A DNA stretch of 64,000 nt from Ficedula albicollis (Eukaryota > Chordata > Aves > Passeriformes > Muscicapidae): contig NC_021675.1 in the NCBI RefSeq assembly GCF_000247815.1, positions 66,235,040 to 66,299,039 of the forward strand. The letters are read 5' to 3'. Position numbers and translations under genes: made by a program. The notes beneath the pieces are model-generated. The model was not told the DNA's origin. It ran no database searches and was given only the letters and a program-made list of their open reading frames with translations. Positions 53,501 to 64,000 of this stretch are shown in pieces (the stretch's first letter is position 1; each line of letters begins with the position of its first letter).

Positions 53501-56500
53501 TTCGAGATCTAAAAGCACTATAAAATCTGAAGTCAGTACTATCATGGTTGTCATGAAATATGGTAAACTGAAATTTAAGGGCTAAGTGACATCCCCCAGC
53601 CCCCCAGAATTCTAGCAGATAAGTTAGAAATCAAATCCAGCTTTTGTCTGCCACACAACCTGTCAGGACACCTAGACACAGGACAAAATACCAGGTCACA
53701 GGGAACATATGAAGCCTTAATAGCTCCTCATTTTCTCAGAGCAGCACCTCATCTTTACTGGCTGCATCTATACCTCTGAATAAAACCACCATTGGGGTGC
53801 AAAACTGGGTGTTGACACCACCACTCCAGTCATCCACATCAGTTTGCTCTCAGCTAGTATTGGCAGCAAATCATTCAAGCTCATATGGATAAAAGATGTC
53901 AAAAAATTTGTTATATGGACCATATCCCAGTTATGGATGACCACCTTGAGCTGCTCTACCTTGAGTTCAGTGCCAACCCAGCAGGACTGGTACCATCACC
54001 TTTTACAACACACATCCTTCCTGCCATACTACAGAGAAGTCAGCTCAGCAGCTCCCATCCAGAACCCTGACACCAACACAGCTCAGAGGTGACAGCTATC
54101 CACAGAGATCACACTGTCAGGATGCACAGGGAGCAGCCCCAGTTCATGGAGCAAGATCACAGCAGCACACAACAGGAGCTGTCAGCAGAGGATCTGCAGA
54201 GAATGAACACAGCCTGCAGACCATGTGGAAGCTCCAGGACTGCCTCACATTGAACAGACACATTCCATCAGATCACCTTGGAGGACACTGCCTCACTGAA
54301 CAGAGCATATTCCATCAGATCACCTTGGAGGACACTGCCTCACACCAGCACAAACAAGAGGCACTCAGCACTGTTTGGGAGAGGGAAGGGATCACTCACC
54401 AACACCAATGGCTCACGGCAGGAACGTGACCACTGAAAGCTGCTACAGCACAAAACAAGGCAGCAGTTACATCTGTCAGCCCCACAGCTGGGGAGAAACA
54501 TAAAATGGGACTTTTTTAAAAATGAAAAAGCTGGAAACAAGCTTCACCTATTTTCCCTAGAGAACAATGCAGGCATTAATTCTCTCTCAGGTAAACATAA
54601 AGAGGTAACTTGACCACAGCCCATGGGAACTTAGGTCAGAATGGATTTTGCACAAAAGAATCAGTCAAACTTGGTACCAGGCTGCAAGAGATCTGAAAGG
54701 CAGAGAAGGAACTGAAGAGGTAGATGGTGATAAAGACAGATGGGAATCAAACAGGAATGCAAGACTACAATTAGCTCGTGCTATCAGAAAGTGATCCCTG
54801 CCTCTGAAAAAAATTAATTCCAATTGTTCCTTGCTTCATTCATCCTGGGTGTGCAATAAGAAACAATGAAACAGAGAATTCAATTAATCATCTCAACATA
54901 TCCTTTCCAAGTCTAACTCTTAGTATGCACAATGATTTTTTTTATTATATAAACAAGTAAGTGACATAATGTCAGTTTTCATTTCTTTTGCAACAGTTTA
55001 CTTCAGCTTGACTTTTGTCAGCTATGATCATGACAGATGATCCCTTTTTCAAACAAGTCAATAACACAATCCTACACAGAAGTCAAAATGCATCTGTCCA
55101 GCACAGCATTTTTTAAAAATTACTCAGGGATGGGTCCTTTACTCTTATTTAAGTCAACAAGTCCTTCCACTGGCTGGAATGGTGTAAGAGTGCTCAAGAG
55201 AGCAAGGTGGCAGTAACAAGCACCTTAAGAGTGCACTTTTCCCACACTCTTCCTGAATAAAAAAAATAAATAAATAAATAAATTAAAACTCTCCAAGTTT
55301 TCAGAGAACCAGAGCAGTCAAGACCAAGGAGATGTTGCATACAAACACCGTTACATTATTTTAGAAAGGGGCCCTGCTACAGTTGTTTTGAGAGCCAGAA
55401 ATGCAAATGTCCCCATTTGTGTACAAAACACAGCTCAGTAGTATTGTAGTATTACAACCACATTTTGCATTGACGTTTCTGTAGCTACTCATAGTGGTGT
55501 AATTCGTGAGGACTCAGTGGATTTAAATTTGTTTCATCTACTGAACCTAAGTGATCTGTGCAAAGCTGCTACAAAGGCTAAATTGTCCATTAATACAATG
55601 TACTCCAAAGCTTTTTGTGGTGTTATTCTTTTCACCATGATTTACTTTTGTCTCATTGTTATTCTTAAGTAGACAACATTTCCACACTTGGAGTATTTCA
55701 GAAGTAATTCATTTAAGCCTTCAGGAAGTCTTTTCATGTGGGAATGCTAAAAGCTAAAAAGCAGCATGTATCAAGCTGTACAAAACCACTGCCACACCCT
55801 GGAAAATGCATTTGGTTTTGTTCAGCAGCTGGATTTACCCAAAGACAAAGCCAAGGTCTCTCAGGCATGGGGACAGAAGCAGGCAGCCTGCACATGAGTG
55901 CAGGATGATGCACACACCTGAATCCTCACCACACTCTCATCAAGCCCCCAAAACCACAACCCCCCACAGGCAGTGCTTCCACTTAAACTTTCCCCTCTCA
56001 CAGTACCACCAGAAGCAGTGGAAACACCCAGCTTTACAAGGCTGCCATGGTCTTGCTGCACAAAGCAGCCTTTGAAGTTTGTGTAACAAGATCAAAAGCT
56101 TGCAGGGAAAAGCCCCCAGAAAATGAAACCCAAAAGTCGCACTCATGTAAAGGAATTATGAATCATGAGTGGTGGGGCTCCAGCAGGAGTTGAAACAGAA
56201 GCTAAAACTAATGCAAAAATACCCTAAACCCACCTGCTTACTTCATGCCTCTTCCCCTAAATCAGATACACATAAATGACGTGAACATATTTCCAGAATC
56301 AGTAAAGGATAAGATGAAAGCTACTTGTTTTTGAGCAACATTTGTTTAAAAGAGAAAGGCAAAGTTGAAAAGCAGAGAAGATGTTTTCACACAAGAAACT
56401 TGAGCAAGGCACTCTATATTGAGATGTGGTCATTATTCAGGAATGAATGCTGTATGAATTTCCTGTTCTGTGATTTTTAAACAAAGCAAAAATAAATTCT

Positions 56501-59500
56501 TACAGATATACTGCAAAACTTTATGCAAGAAGTCAGAGGAGAATAATTAAGAAAACTTAAACCAACTACACATTAGTACAAATGGACACATTTGGAGAAC
56601 ATATATGGCAAAAAACTGACAACATTAATGTCTGACTACTTGCAAGAGTTGGGCTCATGAAAAGATTACACATTTCAATCTATCCTCATTATTGACCAAA
56701 TAGACAAGTCATTAATTTTCATTAAGTCATTAATTTTAATTTTAATTTCATTAATTTCATTTTGAAATTGATAGAGCATTTTAAGAGAATGTTATTAATT
56801 GATATCAAAACATGAAAAACAGTTTGGTGACATTTACAGTTAGGATCGATTTTGTTTGCTTCTGCAGGACTGAAATCCACAGCAATCAAAACATAAGGGC
56901 TGAGACATTAAAAAAGGGAATGAAAGGAATGACTAATTAGATGGTAGCTTTTCTGGTTTATGCTTCAAAGACAGTCACTAAGCAGAGCCTCTCAAATGAT
57001 ACCTAAGAACATGAAAAATTTAAAATTCTTCATCTTCTGTTCTACTCTAAGACCATCATCACAAAATTGGTTCAAAAATCAGCATAAAAATACCCCAGTT
57101 CCTTCCTACATTCATCGTACAATCTGTTCAATTCTCTTTAATGGTCAAACCAGTCTCAATTCAGGGAATTTTTAAGCAATAGGATTTTTGTCAATGAATA
57201 CAACTGCTAATCATCAATTCTAATATTGGAAAGAAAAAAATAACTGATGAGTAAACATCGTCTCTTACCAGCTTACCTACTGTGGCTTAGGAGGCCCACA
57301 AATCCCCCAAGGTGTCCCTACTCAGGAATTCTCCCTCCCAAGTCTCCTTATCAAAGCAGGTTATCTTCAGATCCTTCCCATGCTTTCAAACATCATCTCT
57401 CCATTGGAAACAATAAACCATTAAAAAGAAATTTTGAAAATAACCTTTATCTATTTATATCAAACGTGATGGACAAATCTTCTTAAAATCAACAGTGGAT
57501 CAAGACTCATCTCAATAATAGTTAAGGGGGGAAATGGTAATGCAAAGAAAAAAAAGCTAAGGAGAGTTAGTTGTGAACCCTATTGTGCACAAAGGACACC
57601 ACAGCTAGAAATCTTGTACAGTCAAATTGCTGCCTTACAACTGCAATCCAAGGTATTTTTATCCATCCAAAACACAGAGTTATTTCTTAATATAAAAACA
57701 ATTTGGAAACATTCTCTTATGACATGAAGAATTTGTTCAACCAATTTGTACAACCAATGTGGAAAATACGTGGACATCCTCTAGCCAGAGGCCCTCCAGA
57801 AACTGCAGTGTAGTAAAGGACTGCCTGGCTTTCATGGAATCACAGGATCATCCAGTTCCACTCTCCTGCCCTGGGCAGGGACACCTTCCATTATCCCAGG
57901 CTGCTCCAAGTCCTGTCCAACCAGGTCACGTCCAGCCTCTCATCCACCAGCACCCCAAGTCCTTCTCCTCAGGGCTAACCTCAATCCATTCTGTACTCAG
58001 CCTGGATTTGTGCTTGGGATTGCCCTGACACAGGTGCAGGACCTTGATGGGCTTGGTGAGGTTAACTTTCCAATGCCTTCTGCAGAAGTGAATCCAAATT
58101 TTTCAGCTGAATTTTAACAGGTTCAACAGATAGGGAAAGCTAACAATTGATGTTGAATGAATCAGATGTTGAAATTGGATTTAAAGTCTATACAAGGAAA
58201 GTAAAAAGCCTTTCATCTGGATGGCCTCATTTGCCTATATTGACAAAATACTCAGGAAAAGTGGGGAAAGAACAAAAGAGAAGTTATCCCACAGGAATTG
58301 TGTCTGACTGGAAAACTTCCTTCTATGACACAATGAATGTTGAAATACCTTCTTAAAGGATTTTTGTTCAGTAGTACATGACAAAAATCCTTTAAAACCT
58401 TTTAAAAATTCCAGTGATGTTAATGACCTGAGGGAGATTTACTAGGAACATGCTAAAGCATGAGAGACTTTTTTGTCATTATTTATAGCAAGTCATTCTT
58501 GGATGTTTATCTTCAAATAATTTTCTGATCACCATCCTACCACTTCCTATCACAAGACATAATGAGATAGCATCGAGGGAGCTGTTGCAGATTAGGGACC
58601 AACATCTCACCAGGGGAAAAACGTGAAGCTAAATTTAAGAATTAGAGACTTCTGCCAATTATTTCTTCACCTACCCCTGTATAAATCCCACAGTAAAATT
58701 GGCATTTTAACATATTTAAACACTTGAGAAACTTTTATTTGAATAATACCTGCTTAGTGCCTATTATTATTGAATGAAAAAGCATTTGACATCTGTTTAT
58801 ACAAACAGAGTCAGTTTTGGTTAATTGAAAAATACATTTGTGATGACAGAAAAAAGTTTGGCCTGTAATATCATTATAAGTACCTACAACAGGATATTGA
58901 TTACATTAGTGCATAATGCATCTTACAAAATGAACTTTGGTCAGAAAGGCTTCTTTATCAGACAATAAAAATTTAAAACAAAGCTCTCCCTATGAGCTGC
59001 AGTTCATTTGGTCTATTTCCTCAGAAAATGAGAACTTACTACTGAATCCTATTTGTGTGGACACAGTTGCTAAAAAGTGAAACAAGGAGCAAAGGAGAAT
59101 TTCAGAGTAGTTCACACAAACTCTCAAAGGCACCAATAGGATGATAGGTGAAAATTATTTTTCCTGGAGCCAGGAATACCACCAAACAACATTAGTGTCA
59201 TGATTTTTCTGTTCTTGCCTTGTGAGACTACTTGTGTTTTCTTTTAATTGTTTAATGGGTCACTCCTACATCCTCCTTGCAACATCAGCTCATAAAATCA
59301 TTAACAACCTTACATAATTGTGTCTACTTGAGCACTCTTTTCCTTTAGGAAGGATACACATAGTTAGGATACAATTTCCTGTTAACCTTGGGTCATCCAG
59401 ATAGAACATCAAAATAAATGGTTTCAGCTCAAAAACAGTACAATTATCAGCTTAACTAGAGATACTCAGACTGCAACACCATCACTTCCTCTCAGCATCA

Positions 59501-62500
59501 TTCACAGGAACCTTTTTGGACATTAACAGTGCCTGCTAAGATAATATTATAGGGAAAGAATTCTTATTGAGGTTCTAAATGACAGTTCAATGTTCAAAAC
59601 AGGAATACTCTCTCAATTTCACATCTGCCTTAGCACCCTCTTTTCTAGTCAAACTTTGCAGGCTTTTCCGTGAAACCTCTTTCAGCTGCTCTCAAGTTAG
59701 TAACAGCAAAAAAACATAAATAAAATATAAACACAAGAAACATAACAAGATGTGCTTCAACACTTAAGCAGGCTGCTGATGCTTTGTGGCAGACAAAAGC
59801 AGCACCTGAATATGAATTTTTCTGAATCACAAATGAGCCACAGAAAGTCAGTGCCCCAGCCAACAGGAAAAAATGGGTGACTTAAAGTACTGCTATTGTG
59901 AACAGTGTGCTATTAAAAACTTATATTTATTTTTTACAAGGGAAGCTTTTAGACCCTCTTGTCCCTCTTCCCTGTGGAGCAAATCCCAGTTTTCCCTTCC
60001 ATGCTGCCTGTGTAAGATGCAGGCTTGCCTGCTCTGGATGTCCAGATGATGTCAGCCACTCCTCAGCATCTGCTGAAGCCCACAAACACACACAGTGAAC
60101 AAGCTGCAGCATAACAGCAGGCAGCTGCTACTCAAAATCCCCCCTTTGCACATCTCCCCTTTCTCATCCTCTTCCCCAGAGGAGGAACCACACTTGAGGA
60201 AGCACTGCACCACTGCAGGAAGAAACCACATTGCACCAAGACATCACCAGCTGGGTGAGCTCATCTAGCACAAGTAGAAGAGATTCCTGAGCCCCTGCAA
60301 GGAAGCCAAAATAAATTAGGTCTTTCCCCTTACATGGGAAGTTTGAGGAAAAATTCTTCCCTGACAGAAATGGTCTGAAAAGGCAGGGCATAGCATTAAT
60401 TTTTACTAAGGAAAGAGCAGACTTACACAGCCAAGATGTTTTATATGACATCTGAATTATGCAGCAGAATAGCAATGAACAACTGGCAATTATGGAACAA
60501 GGTTAATAGTACAGCAGCATTTTTATCACCACTATAATCTAACAATCCAAGACATCATTGTAAAATCACACTTGAGCCTACAGAAGCAAGAGGAGATGCC
60601 AAAAGTCTCCCATAAAGAAAAGGCCAAAACTAAAGCTGTTGAGGAGATGCCAAAAGCCTCCCATAAAGAAAAGGCCAAAACTAAAGCTGCAATATAGCAA
60701 AAAAACATTGCTGTAAACAATTTTTATGCTCAAGTTCTGAACCTAAGACTTTAGGACCTAACAGGCTGCAGAGAGCGGTGATGGGATGGGTAAAGGAAGA
60801 GCCTCACCCAAGGAGAACAGAGAACTCGGCTTGTCCAGCTTTGCAAAACAAGAATTGAGAGTTTCTCCTTAGATACACCAAACACGTAAACGCCAAAACC
60901 AAACCTTTCAAACAAAAGCACAATGTTAGCACACAGGAAAAAGTGGACATAAACAAAGAGGGACTACGGGCAGAAGATTCCTGAGCAGCAAAGAAACAGC
61001 CTTCCCATAGAAGTAATGGAAAATAACAGACTACACAAGTTTTAAGGAAGTCTTTAGTAATTTATGAATGACATTATCAGTGAGAGCTGCTTGTGACAGC
61101 AAAGACTCCTCCATGATCCTGAAGTTACAGTGCACGATCCTATGTCAAGTTACAGCTGTGTGGTTTTGAAGCACTGGACATTCCTGCTGGGGATGCTTTA
61201 ACCTGTTCTGTTAGAGCAAGTTTCATTCAGACTCGCATGCATTTGAAAATTACACCATGACAACTTTAAACCGTTGTCTGGGTCTTTTTTAGCTATTTAG
61301 CCTTTATTATAACTCAGGAACTACTAAAGTCTTCTAGGGTCTCTTAATCTAAACAAATACCCTGCCCACCAAATGCAGAGACTCTGCAGCAGTCTCAGCA
61401 TGTTTTGCAACTGATGTATGCAAAGCAAACAAAATTGAAGATCTTTAGCCCATTCTCCTCAGTAAAAGGAAGCTTCTGCTACCACACTGTCTTCCAACAT
61501 CCTGCCCCTAACTGCCTGCCCATCATTTGGCCAGTCTGCTGGAACTCTACGGAAGGAAGGATGCAAAAACTCAAAAAGTTTCAGGAAACAAGAGGAGGGA
61601 TGGGCTCATTTCTTATCAGTCCAACGGAAGCAGACAGTGCACAAAATGCTTTAGTGTGCTAACTCTCCAGCTGCATTTTGACCTCTTAAAAGAGATTCCC
61701 TGAGTTTGGCTAGCAGAGAGCTTGGGAGACAGCTCAAGGTTTCCTGCTGCATGACCCAAAAGGGAGAGCAACCTCACTGCAGCATAACAGATGGAATAAC
61801 ACAGTCTGCATGGAAAACAGCCCCTCTAAACTCATTCTGCAAAGTGCCATTGTAAGCTGCAGATTAAAAACACATATCCACTTCAGAAGCATAAAAGAGC
61901 ACTTATCTCGACGAGTTTTCTTTAGAGAAATAATGAATATACATCTTTATCTACCCTTTTCCCCAGAATGAGACAAAGCCAGTCAATTTCCACCGCAGAG
62001 TTGTTACATCCAGTAACTTTGAGAACATTTCCTAATCATTTCCCTAACTAAAAAGAGCTACAAAATAAACATCCCTCCGCCAGCAGCCTTATATTTTGAT
62101 CTTACCTACTGAATAGAAAAAATAAATACAAAATAAATCTCAGCACAAAGGGGGAAAAAAAAAAGAAACTCTCGTTAGCGAGTAGTGCTGAAGCAAATAG
62201 AAAGGTTTTGGCAGTAACAGCAGAAGCCGTATCTGGTTTGCATTCACATCACTCCAAGCATGAAAAAACAAAATCGCTCACAAAACGCCTATCGGAACCC
62301 GCAGAGAAGCAGAAGCCTATAAATTTTCTTCCAGAGGAACAACTCAAGACAGGCGCAGCTAAGACATCCTCGCCCTCCAGCCCAAGGCAAACACGATTTC
62401 CACCTCCCACGTCCCCCAGAACTCGCAGCCCCCATCTCCCGATCCCCGCTGTTCCTGCCTGGAAGGCAGGGACAGACCTGGAAGCTGTGGCGCTGGCGGT

Positions 62501-62556
62501 GGGGCACATCCTGCAGCCTGCTCCAGCCCAAGCCCGCAGGCCCCGCGCCGCCGCAT
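41271..62556 (-). CDS. ST3GAL5: GM3 synthase (lactosylceramide alpha-2,3-sialyltransferase), whole spliced gene, 7 coding exons
   Basis: This Golgi type II membrane enzyme of family GT29 transfers sialic acid from CMP-Neu5Ac to lactosylceramide, making GM3, the first step of most ganglioside synthesis. Joining the seven exons gives 1260 nt with matching phases and no internal stop: 419 residues. Approximate layout: cytoplasmic tail 1-64, membrane anchor 65-82, stem to about 185, then the catalytic domain. Sialylmotif L begins near Cys191 (CVVVGSGG). His229 in TDHVGNKT stands where most sialyltransferases have Asp, a known hallmark of GM3 synthases. Motif S spans 335-360, motif III is near His369 (PLHYY), and motif VS is His385-x4-Glu390 (HNVTSE). 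Cys191 and Cys349 are the likely disulfide pair. Sequons lie at Asn232, Asn276 and Asn386. No other gene overlaps it, and the N gap lies in intron 4. The enzyme call rests on recognised family motifs and matching exon phases, without an alignment run. Confidence 0.93.
41535..42719 (-). other. ST3GAL5: ST3GAL5 intron 6
   Basis: A 1.2-kb AT-rich intron between exons 6 and 7. Nothing further was recognised in it. Confidence 0.85.
42720..42878 (-). CDS. ST3GAL5: ST3GAL5 coding exon 6
   Basis: Exactly 53 codons, phase 0 at both ends, with acceptor cttag|CCT and donor AAG|gtaaga. It encodes [30 protein letters not shown] and FWGWDK, the region between sialylmotifs L and S. Because its length is a multiple of three, skipping it would keep the frame but remove part of the catalytic fold. 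Confidence 0.95.
43447..44402. repeat. 478-bp tandem duplication, two copies
   Basis: Units 43447-43924 and 43925-44402 are nearly identical; both start tctttccatgaaatggac (the first base after the acatta boundary varies). Each includes unique intron sequence and part of a CR1 tail, so the unit is not itself a transposon. Confidence 0.95.
43665..44515 (-). mobile_element. CR1 retroposon 3' fragment, minus orientation, internally duplicated
   Basis: It begins with the reverse complement of a CR1 tail (cacagaatcactgaa) and contains CR1-like text such as ccatggatattcaacttgac and ccttctccaggctaaacac. The first part is present twice because of the 478-bp duplication. It is diverged, so an older CR1 subfamily. 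Confidence 0.7.
45237..45423 (-). CDS. ST3GAL5: ST3GAL5 coding exon 5 (second half of sialylmotif L)
   Basis: The acceptor is cccccag|G and the donor TTG|gtatgt. It encodes [18 protein letters not shown], including the His that replaces the Asp of other sialyltransferases, then [11 protein letters not shown] and [14 protein letters not shown]. Sequons NKT and NET are present. The 455-base assembly gap lies 315 bases upstream in intron 4, so this exon is intact. Confidence 0.95.
45739..46193. other. Assembly gap (455 N)
   Basis: A run of N bases inside ST3GAL5 intron 4. It does not touch an exon. Short duplications lie on both sides. Confidence 1.
46291..46585. repeat. 147-bp tandem duplication, two copies, beside the N gap
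   Basis: ctctcaggagtattccacac occurs at 46291 and 46438; both copies run to gacaaggatggcatc. A (CA)n stretch sits at each start. Confidence 0.9.
47438..47781 (-). CDS. ST3GAL5: ST3GAL5 coding exon 4 (stem and first half of sialylmotif L)
   Basis: A tttgtttcag acceptor is followed by AGG GCA CAG (RAQ). The 344 nt encode the lumenal stem and enter the catalytic domain: [15 protein letters not shown], then [15 protein letters not shown], the nucleotide-sugar-binding sialylmotif L. The exon ends ATA-AG before gtatgt, so Arg is split with exon 5. Phase 0 in and phase 2 out agree with both neighbours. This is the longest coding exon and the best single diagnostic of the gene. Confidence 0.95.
47782..49856 (-). 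other. ST3GAL5: ST3GAL5 intron 3
   Basis: A 2.1-kb AT-rich intron with no exon or CR1 recognised. It contains a two-copy tandem repeat of period 68 (49450-49585). Confidence 0.8.
49450..49585. repeat. 68-bp tandem duplication, two copies
   Basis: ggggtttttaaatatgttac occurs at 49450 and 49518; both copies continue with gcatcaatcttctgataag. Confidence 0.85.
49857..49971 (-). CDS. ST3GAL5: ST3GAL5 coding exon 3 (transmembrane anchor)
   Basis: The exon follows a tttttag acceptor and encodes a hydrophobic stretch ([17 protein letters not shown]), then HFGPEEC and YVDLDRVR. The YILKL/EEC pattern is typical of this enzyme's signal anchor and the start of its stem. Two donors are possible. AGG|gttggt keeps the family length (RVR-RAQ). 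CGT|gtaagg, ending at 49863, fits the donor consensus better and removes two residues in frame. The end given here follows length conservation and may be off by 6 bases. Confidence 0.85.
49972..51686 (-). other. ST3GAL5: ST3GAL5 intron 2
   Basis: A 1.7-kb AT-rich intron. It includes the competing exon 2 donor (gtaagt at 51676-51671) and the possible alternative exon at 50629-50696. No interspersed repeat was recognised. Confidence 0.75.
50629..50696 (-). CDS. Possible alternative ST3GAL5 5' coding exon
   Basis: An ATG at 50696-50694 opens [14 protein letters not shown], continues 22 codons and ends in AT before a near-perfect donor (AAT|gtaagtatt). Those two bases complete Ile with exon 3, so it would supply another N-terminus (about 378 residues in all) with a basic tail before the same anchor. 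An in-frame TAG sits just 5' of the ATG. An acceptor (atag at 50700) would also make it a phase 0 internal exon, but it has no pyrimidine tract. I recognise no homologue of this segment. It may be chance. Confidence 0.3.
51687..51798 (-). CDS. ST3GAL5: ST3GAL5 coding exon 2 (cytoplasmic tail)
   Basis: A pyrimidine-rich tract and cag acceptor precede CA-ATG. The reading [13 protein letters not shown] and the following PPVQW resemble the start of the mammalian short isoform. The in-frame donor is AAAAG|gtactc, leaving two bases (AG) that complete Arg with the first base of exon 3. A stronger-looking donor (CAA|gtaagt) lies 10 bases further on but shifts the frame of exon 3. The ATG at 51796-51794 has G at -3 after splicing to exon 1, a better context than the exon 1 ATG, so initiation at both sites is plausible, as described for mammalian GM3 synthase isoforms. 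Confidence 0.85.
54252..54345. repeat. 46-bp tandem duplication, two copies
   Basis: gaacaga...attccatcagatcacc is repeated at 54252 and 54298, including the following ttggaggacactgcctcac. Confidence 0.85.
57834..58095 (-). mobile_element. CR1 retroposon fragment in ST3GAL5 intron 1
   Basis: Starts tggaatcacaggatcatcca and continues with ccctgggcagggacaccttcc, caggctgctccaag and ctcatccaccagcacccc, all standard CR1 tail text in reverse complement. It has internal deletions. Confidence 0.8.
60590..60691. repeat. 51-bp tandem duplication, two copies
   Basis: aggagatgccaaaag followed by cctcccataaagaaaagg-type sequence occurs at 60591 and 60642 with one or two differences. Confidence 0.85.
62478..62556 (-). 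CDS. ST3GAL5: ST3GAL5 candidate coding exon 1 (N-terminal 26 residues)
   Basis: An ATG at 62556-62554 opens 26 codons plus one base (starting MRRRGACG), ending at CCAG before a gtctgt donor. The single leftover G joins exon 2 (CA-ATG) to make Ala-Met. Mammalian long isoforms also have Ala just before the second Met. The resulting length (419) is close to the mammalian 418. Against it: the donor is weak, the ATG context is poor (C at -3 and C at +4), and the frame stays open upstream into the poly-G block, so an earlier start cannot be excluded. If wrong, translation would begin in exon 2. Confidence 0.5.
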
Positions 62557-62688
62557 CAGCCTCGGCCGGCGCCGTCCCCGCTGCGGCGCTCGGGGCGGTG
62601 CGGAGCGGATCGGAACCGGAGCGGTACCGGAGCGGTACCGGAGCGCTGCGGGAGCCCCGGCGCTGTGAGGCGCGGGCGCGCCGCCGCC

Positions 62689-63188
<500 letters not shown>

Positions 63189-63420
63189 CGCGCCCGCAGT
63201 CTCTGTGCGGTGTCACAAATATTCTGTTCTATTCACAAATAAGCGCTTTCTTCACCTTTTTGTCCCCGCAATAAATGGTGGGTTTGGGAATTTTCCCACA
63301 TGCACGTACAGCCCCGCAGCCGAGAGACGCGCGCCCGCCGCCCCCTCCTCATATCCGCCTCATCTCGCTGCCGGTGCCTTCACTCGGCCTCTGTGGAAAA
63401 ACGAGCTCGATCCCCCCAGG

Positions 63421-64000
63421 TTCCAGAGTTACAGCTGTTTTTATTGTGCCTTATACTCCCAGGAGCATTCAGGCCTCTCCGCAGCTGGTTTAAGGAGCTA
63501 TCATTTTTTGTGACCCGATGCACCGCAAAATGTAGGAAAAAAAATAAAAGTCTGATTTAGTTGTAGGCTCGTGTAAGCGGCTGCTTGACTTGCAAGGGAG
63601 GGGAAACGACCTTGCAAACGCATCTGACCGTGGCCTTAGAAGTCACAAGTTGCACCACCAAATAAAGAGCTGGAAAAGCACCGGAGCAGAGCGAGGAAGC
63701 CGAGGCACCGGAGGAGGGAAAGCTGATGAAGCGTGAAAGTGGATTAAGTCATTACAGTCTGTGTGATGTGTGAAAAACGAGGTTCACTTTCCTGGTAGAT
63801 TTTAAAAGGTTTGATAAAAGACAATAAGAGACAAACAATAAAGCAAAAGGGTATACGGCCGGACGCTTGGCAGTCAGCCGAGAGCACACCTGCAGTTTTG
63901 GGGACACCCCTCAAATTCATCAGCCCGTTGCATATTCACAGACCCATCATACATATTCAAGCTTTTCTACGAACTATTTTCCGTATTCCAAGAATGTTTT
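63421..64000. other. Sequence upstream of the ST3GAL5 CpG island, nothing recognised
   Basis: Moderate-GC unique sequence with scattered CG dinucleotides; no CR1, exon or RNA gene was recognised. It would be the distal promoter side of ST3GAL5. Confidence 0.4.

Larger units (their letters stand above)
51799..62477 (-). other. ST3GAL5: ST3GAL5 intron 1 (if exon 1 is correct)
   Basis: About 10.7 kb of mostly unique AT-rich DNA with no convincing internal exon. It contains a CR1 fragment (57834-58095), an (AAAT)n run (about 55258-55288), and two-copy tandem repeats at 54252-54345 and 60590-60691. A good donor-like sequence (CAGTAG|gtaagat) sits on the minus strand near 62101-62112 and could mark an alternative, possibly non-coding, first exon. 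Confidence 0.5.

Noticed and set aside
60532..60720. Repeated 17-residue motif in a minus-strand frame
   Set aside because: The 51-bp duplication is a multiple of three, so any frame repeats; it lies in intron 1 with no sign of splicing.

Overview
This window is vertebrate nuclear DNA, most likely from a bird and probably a songbird. It carries many truncated CR1 non-LTR retroposon tails in both orientations and one spliced vertebrate gene with GT-AG introns. It has no bacterial, plasmid or phage features. The species call is an inference from CR1 style; no marker names it.

One protein-coding gene can be supported: ST3GAL5 (lactosylceramide alpha-2,3-sialyltransferase, GM3 synthase), on the minus strand at 41271-62556. 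Seven coding exons can be joined in frame (62478-62556, 51687-51798, 49857-49971, 47438-47781, 45237-45423, 42720-42878, 41271-41534). They give 1260 nt, or 419 residues plus stop, against about 418 for the long mammalian isoform. Exons 2 and 4-7 are secure. Exon 1 and the donor of exon 3 are less certain. The promoter side lies in a CpG-rich stretch (about 62400-63420) interrupted by 498 G's. The 3' UTR runs left of 41271 to at least one of two poly(A) signals near 39330 and 39400.

Positions 1-38700 are gene-poor. They hold CR1 fragments, simple-sequence arrays, and two large near-identical direct duplications: 4101-5772 with 6582-8244, bridged by 805 C's, and 11230-13659 with 16534-18921. 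There is also a 621-bp tandem duplication (22450-23691) and a pair of oppositely oriented CCAT/ATGG arrays (27871-28830 and 29882-30074). A unique segment at about 8250-9600 and a GC-rich island at 34430-34640 are the best candidates for regulatory DNA. In mammals ATOH8 lies convergent to ST3GAL5 on this side; no ATOH8 coding exon was recognised here.

Two layers need separating. One is real biology: the GM3 synthase gene with several possible N-termini, CR1 copies and microsatellites. The other is probable assembly damage: homopolymers of 805 and 498 bases, a 455-base N gap, and perhaps some exact two-copy duplications. I did not find a new biological system. The best leads are the alternative 5' coding structure of ST3GAL5, its duplicated poly(A) signal, and the unusual number of short exact two-copy tandem duplications.
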